Made by a program: the position numbers and the translations under genes
The notes under the pieces: generated by a model
What the model was told of the DNA's origin: nothing
Databases searched by the model: none
The model's input: only the letters and a program-made list of their open reading frames with translations
Assembly (NCBI GenBank): GCA_013298215.1
Contig: JAAFKE010000012.1
Coordinates: 24,800-88,799, forward strand
Source of the DNA: Cytophagales bacterium
Lineage (GTDB): Bacteria; Bacteroidota; Bacteroidia; Cytophagales; Spirosomataceae
Length of the DNA stretch: 64,000 nucleotides
Reading direction: 5' to 3'
In this document: positions 61,893-64,000 of the stretch, in pieces
How the letters are laid out: each line of letters begins with the position of its first letter
Position numbering within the stretch: position 1 is the first letter of the stretch

Positions 61893-62156
61893 TTATGCGG
61901 CCGCTTGGAGGCGGTTTACAAACTTGGCCAGTTTAGACTTCTGGTTAGATGCCTTATTTTTATGAATGACGTTATTCTTGGCCAATTTGTCCAACATTCC
62001 TGCCACGGTCTTGAAGAGCTCGGCGGCTACTGCACCGTCGGTGGTGTCGCGCAGCTTGCGAACAAATGTACGGGTGGTTTTGTGTTGGTAGCGGTTTCTC
62101 AAACGCTTGGTTTCGTTGGCACGAATACGCTTTAATGCTGACTTATGGTTTGCCAT
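61893..62156 (-). CDS. rpsT: 30S ribosomal protein S20
   Basis: The 87-residue basic protein is a full-length bS20: [20 protein letters not shown], then [24 protein letters not shown] C-terminal. It binds 16S rRNA in small-subunit assembly. A strong -7 element with a -33 TTG lies upstream and a long hairpin downstream, so it is monocistronic. Confidence 0.98.
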   Translation of the reverse strand: MANHKSALKRIRANETKRLRNRYQHKTTRTFVRKLRDTTDGAVAAELFKTVAGMLDKLAKNNVIHKNKASNQKSKLAKFVNRLQAAA

Positions 62157-62204
62157 CTCTATATTTGTTACTAATTTCTATGAATGCTTTCTAAAAAAGA
62201 ATTG

Positions 62205-62235
62205 CAAAATTAGGATTCTTTCTGGTTCTATGCAA
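62205..62235 (-). promoter_or_regulatory. rpsT promoter (-33 TTG and -7 TAnnTTTG)
   Basis: On the minus strand TTG (62235-62233) is followed 20 bases later by TAATTTTG (62212-62205) and C. This is the best match in the window to the full Bacteroidota promoter (TTTG, 19-21 bases, TAnnTTTG). It lies 49 bases before the rpsT ATG. Confidence 0.65.
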
Positions 62236-62436
62236 CTTTAATCCAAAAGTTTTTTCGGAGTAACGCTCAACGTAGGGTTTTGTAGACTCAGGCAATTTCA
62301 ATGCGTGTAATAACGCTTCGTTTCTTTCAAAAGAATAAAAAACGCGCCGATGTATCGTGCAACCAGCTGAAAAAATCTACACCACCTAATTTCTGACCGA
62401 TTTGACAAATCTTAAAGAAAATATTTGTTAGATCTG

Positions 62437-64000
62437 TCAGATTAAATCTCCCCGGAGCTGGCGGTATCTTTTGCGGGCTTCGGTGCCAAAAATACTCCCA
62501 GGATATTTTTCCAGTAGCAATTGATACAAGTCCATGGCTTTTTCCTTTTCTTTTTTGCGTTCCTGCATAATTTTGGCAATGGCAAAAAGGGCATCGTCGG
62601 CCAAAATATCGTACTGGTAGTTATCAACAATCTTTTGGTAGTTTTCCACAGCCTTATCCACATCGTCTAATTTTAGGAGCGTATTTGCCTTCATAAAATA
62701 TAGTTCATCGGCAATTGGGTGGTCTTTATATTTCGAGATAAGTTGCTCAATTTCAGATAGTCCCTCCTCTATTCTGTTTTGGTACATCAGCAACTCGACC
62801 GCCGAATAGGCCCGCATGGCAGCCTCTGAGCTGTCCAGCCCCGTATTGTCCATAATTAGCAGGCTCAAGTCGTTGGCATCGTTGGCTATTTCGCGGGTGG
62901 TTGCCTGCTTCAAAATATCGAGTATTTCTTTCGATAGCGCAAAATCTCCTTTATAATAATGTAGTTTGGCGTTTCTGAGCTTTGCTTCGTACCCAAGCAC
63001 GTCGTCTTTCTGAGATTTTTCAACCTGCGAATACAACAGCGATGCCTCCCAAGGTTCGTTTTTTAGCAGGTACACATTTCCCAAATCTAACTTGCAGCGG
63101 TCTATAAAATTAGGGTCGTTGCGGGCTCCTCTTATCGCATCGGTCAAAACTATAATGGCCGTATCCTTATCGTTATTATAAAAAGCGCACAGGTTAGCTA
63201 TGCTTCGCACCGCCTCCATGGTTCGGGCGTTTGTTCCAAGTTCGGCCAAATACTTCTTATATTCGTCGATCAGTCTTCTAACGGCGGGCTGGTTTATAGG
63301 ATACGCCTCTTTTACTTGTTCTTCGCGCGAGAAAATAGCGTATCTCCTGGCGGTTTCGTAGAGTTGCGTTCGGGGGTATTCCCTCACAATGTAGTCAAAC
63401 ATACCGACAGCGTTTTTAAAATCGCGGTTTTCGAGCGTCAGTTTACCCAACTGAAACACCCTTTCGCCGCCGAAGCGCAGCCTTCGATCCAATGCTTTTT
63501 CTTGCACAAACGCTCTCCCAAAGTCTTTTTTCTGCACGTACAACCAAATGAGCATTTCGGGATAAAAATTTTCGTTTGGGTTCAGCTGTATTTTTTTGTA
63601 CAATATTTTTTCAAACTTAGCTTGCTCTTTTTCATCCCTCAAAAAGTCGCCAAGGTAGTTTTGCACCACCTCCTTATTTTGAATGGCCACCCCCAACGAC
63701 AACATTTCCTCGATCATCAAATCTGACCTGTCGGTAATTTGGTACAGTTGCGCCAGTTCAAACTTAAACAACGCATCGTTTTTGGCTACCTCTCTGCCTT
63801 TCAGCAGCGCGTTCACGGCGTTGTTGTTGTCTTGTACCTCTCTAAACTCGTCGCTGAGTTCTTTATAAAAATCGGGCGATGCGCCCCAATCAGTTTTTAT
63901 TGCAGATTCGTACCTTTCACTGGCCAGTTCTGATTTACCGGCAGCCTCTAAAATCCGGCCGTAGTATAGTTCATAAAAAGCGGCCCAATTTTCTTTTGAC
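62437..64000 (-). CDS. Tetratricopeptide repeat protein (5-prime end outside window)
   Basis: The frame is open without stop from 62437 to the window edge (at least 520 residues), so the N-terminus is missing; an internal GTG at 63816 is not the start. The visible part is a solenoid of TPR-like helix pairs (for example NRDFKNAVGMFDYIVREYPR, then VDKAVENYQKIVDNYQYDIL and MDLYQLLLEKYPGSIFGTEA). The C-terminus LEKYPGSIFGTEARKRYRQL is typical of Bacteroidota TPR proteins. Function unknown; such proteins scaffold envelope or secretion complexes. It precedes rpsT on the same strand by transcription order only after a 280-base gap. Confidence 0.8.
   Translation of the reverse strand, partial: SKENWAAFYELYYGRILEAAGKSELASERYESAIKTDWGASPDFYKELSDEFREVQDNNNAVNALLKGREVAKNDALFKFELAQLYQITDRSDLMIEEMLSLGVAIQNKEVVQNYLGDFLRDEKEQAKFEKILYKKIQLNPNENFYPEMLIWLYVQKKDFGRAFVQEKALDRRLRFGGERVFQLGKLTLENRDFKNAVGMFDYIVREYPRTQLYETARRYAIFSREEQVKEAYPINQPAVRRLIDEYKKYLAELGTNARTMEAVRSIANLCAFYNNDKDTAIIVLTDAIRGARNDPNFIDRCKLDLGNVYLLKNEPWEASLLYSQVEKSQKDDVLGYEAKLRNAKLHYYKGDFALSKEILDILKQATTREIANDANDLSLLIMDNTGLDSSEAAMRAYSAVELLMYQNRIEEGLSEIEQLISKYKDHPIADELYFMKANTLLKLDDVDKAVENYQKIVDNYQYDILADDALFAIAKIMQERKKEKEKAMDLYQLLLEKYPGSIFGTEARKRYRQLRGDLI

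Noticed and set aside
1..64000. Prophage, integrative element or insertion sequence
   Set aside because: No integrase, transposase, phage structural gene or terminal repeats were found; base composition is even apart from the small remnants noted.

Overview
The window is a contiguous, gene-dense piece of a Bacteroidota chromosome, most likely from the order Cytophagales (Spirosomataceae-like; inference). The evidence is a type IX secretion (T9SS) C-terminal sorting domain, the gliding-motility lipoprotein GldB, a TonB-dependent receptor with a CarboxypepD_reg-like N-terminus, CHU_C-type Ig-like repeats with a 3-coathanger C-terminus, the bacterial geranylgeranylglyceryl-phosphate synthase, a bacilliredoxin-like YtxJ protein, and many copies of the Bacteroidota -7 promoter element TAnnTTTG. 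No prophage, intact insertion sequence, CRISPR array or rRNA operon is visible. One tRNA gene is present.

Layout. 0-10 kb: a two-domain NIPSNAP protein, a BadF/NAGK-type kinase, YtxJ, a first asparagine synthetase (AsnB), a large secreted HEXXH metallopeptidase, an EEP-family hydrolase and the NhaD antiporter. 11-18 kb (minus strand): an FKBP isomerase / C-terminal-processing protease / RecN run, then acyl-ACP desaturase and pyruvate dehydrogenase E1 alpha, each with its own terminator. 18-28 kb: a DUF1501 protein carrying a T9SS tail, a cupin-AraC regulator, an M28 peptidase, a DUF2795 protein, an HtrA/DegQ protease and isoleucyl-tRNA synthetase. 28-37 kb: a small Ig-like secreted protein, a scar region, a second AsnB-type amidotransferase overlapping an acyltransferase, the ether-lipid enzyme GGGPS overlapping a membrane protein, a membrane-anchored AraC regulator, and a DUF952/DinB/ArsC-like run. 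37-47 kb: a large secreted repeat protein, tRNA(CAT), citrate synthase, YicC, DUF1232, TatA, GatA, an MltD-like transglycosylase and RuvA. 47-51 kb: a decay scar, then a minus-strand operon of a small unknown gene, argB, a response regulator and a histidine kinase. 51-64 kb: a second DUF1501 protein, a TonB receptor / beta-helix lipoprotein / small lipoprotein set, a nitrilase-fold amidase, a DUF1800 protein, GldB, MsrB, ribosomal protein S20 and a TPR protein cut by the window end.

How the genes fit together. Most are housekeeping genes: translation (ileS, gatA, rpsT, tRNA), central metabolism (gltA, pdhA), repair (recN, ruvA) and envelope protein quality control (FKBP, Ctp, DegQ, MltD). The rest build or decorate the cell surface (T9SS cargo, GldB, TonB receptor plus lipoproteins, AsnB2 plus acyltransferase, GGGPS). 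I found no clear novel defence or mobile system. The best candidates for something less described are the TonB receptor/beta-helix lipoprotein/small lipoprotein set with unknown substrate, the translational linkage of argB to a two-component system, and two decay scars with coding remnants that lack start codons.
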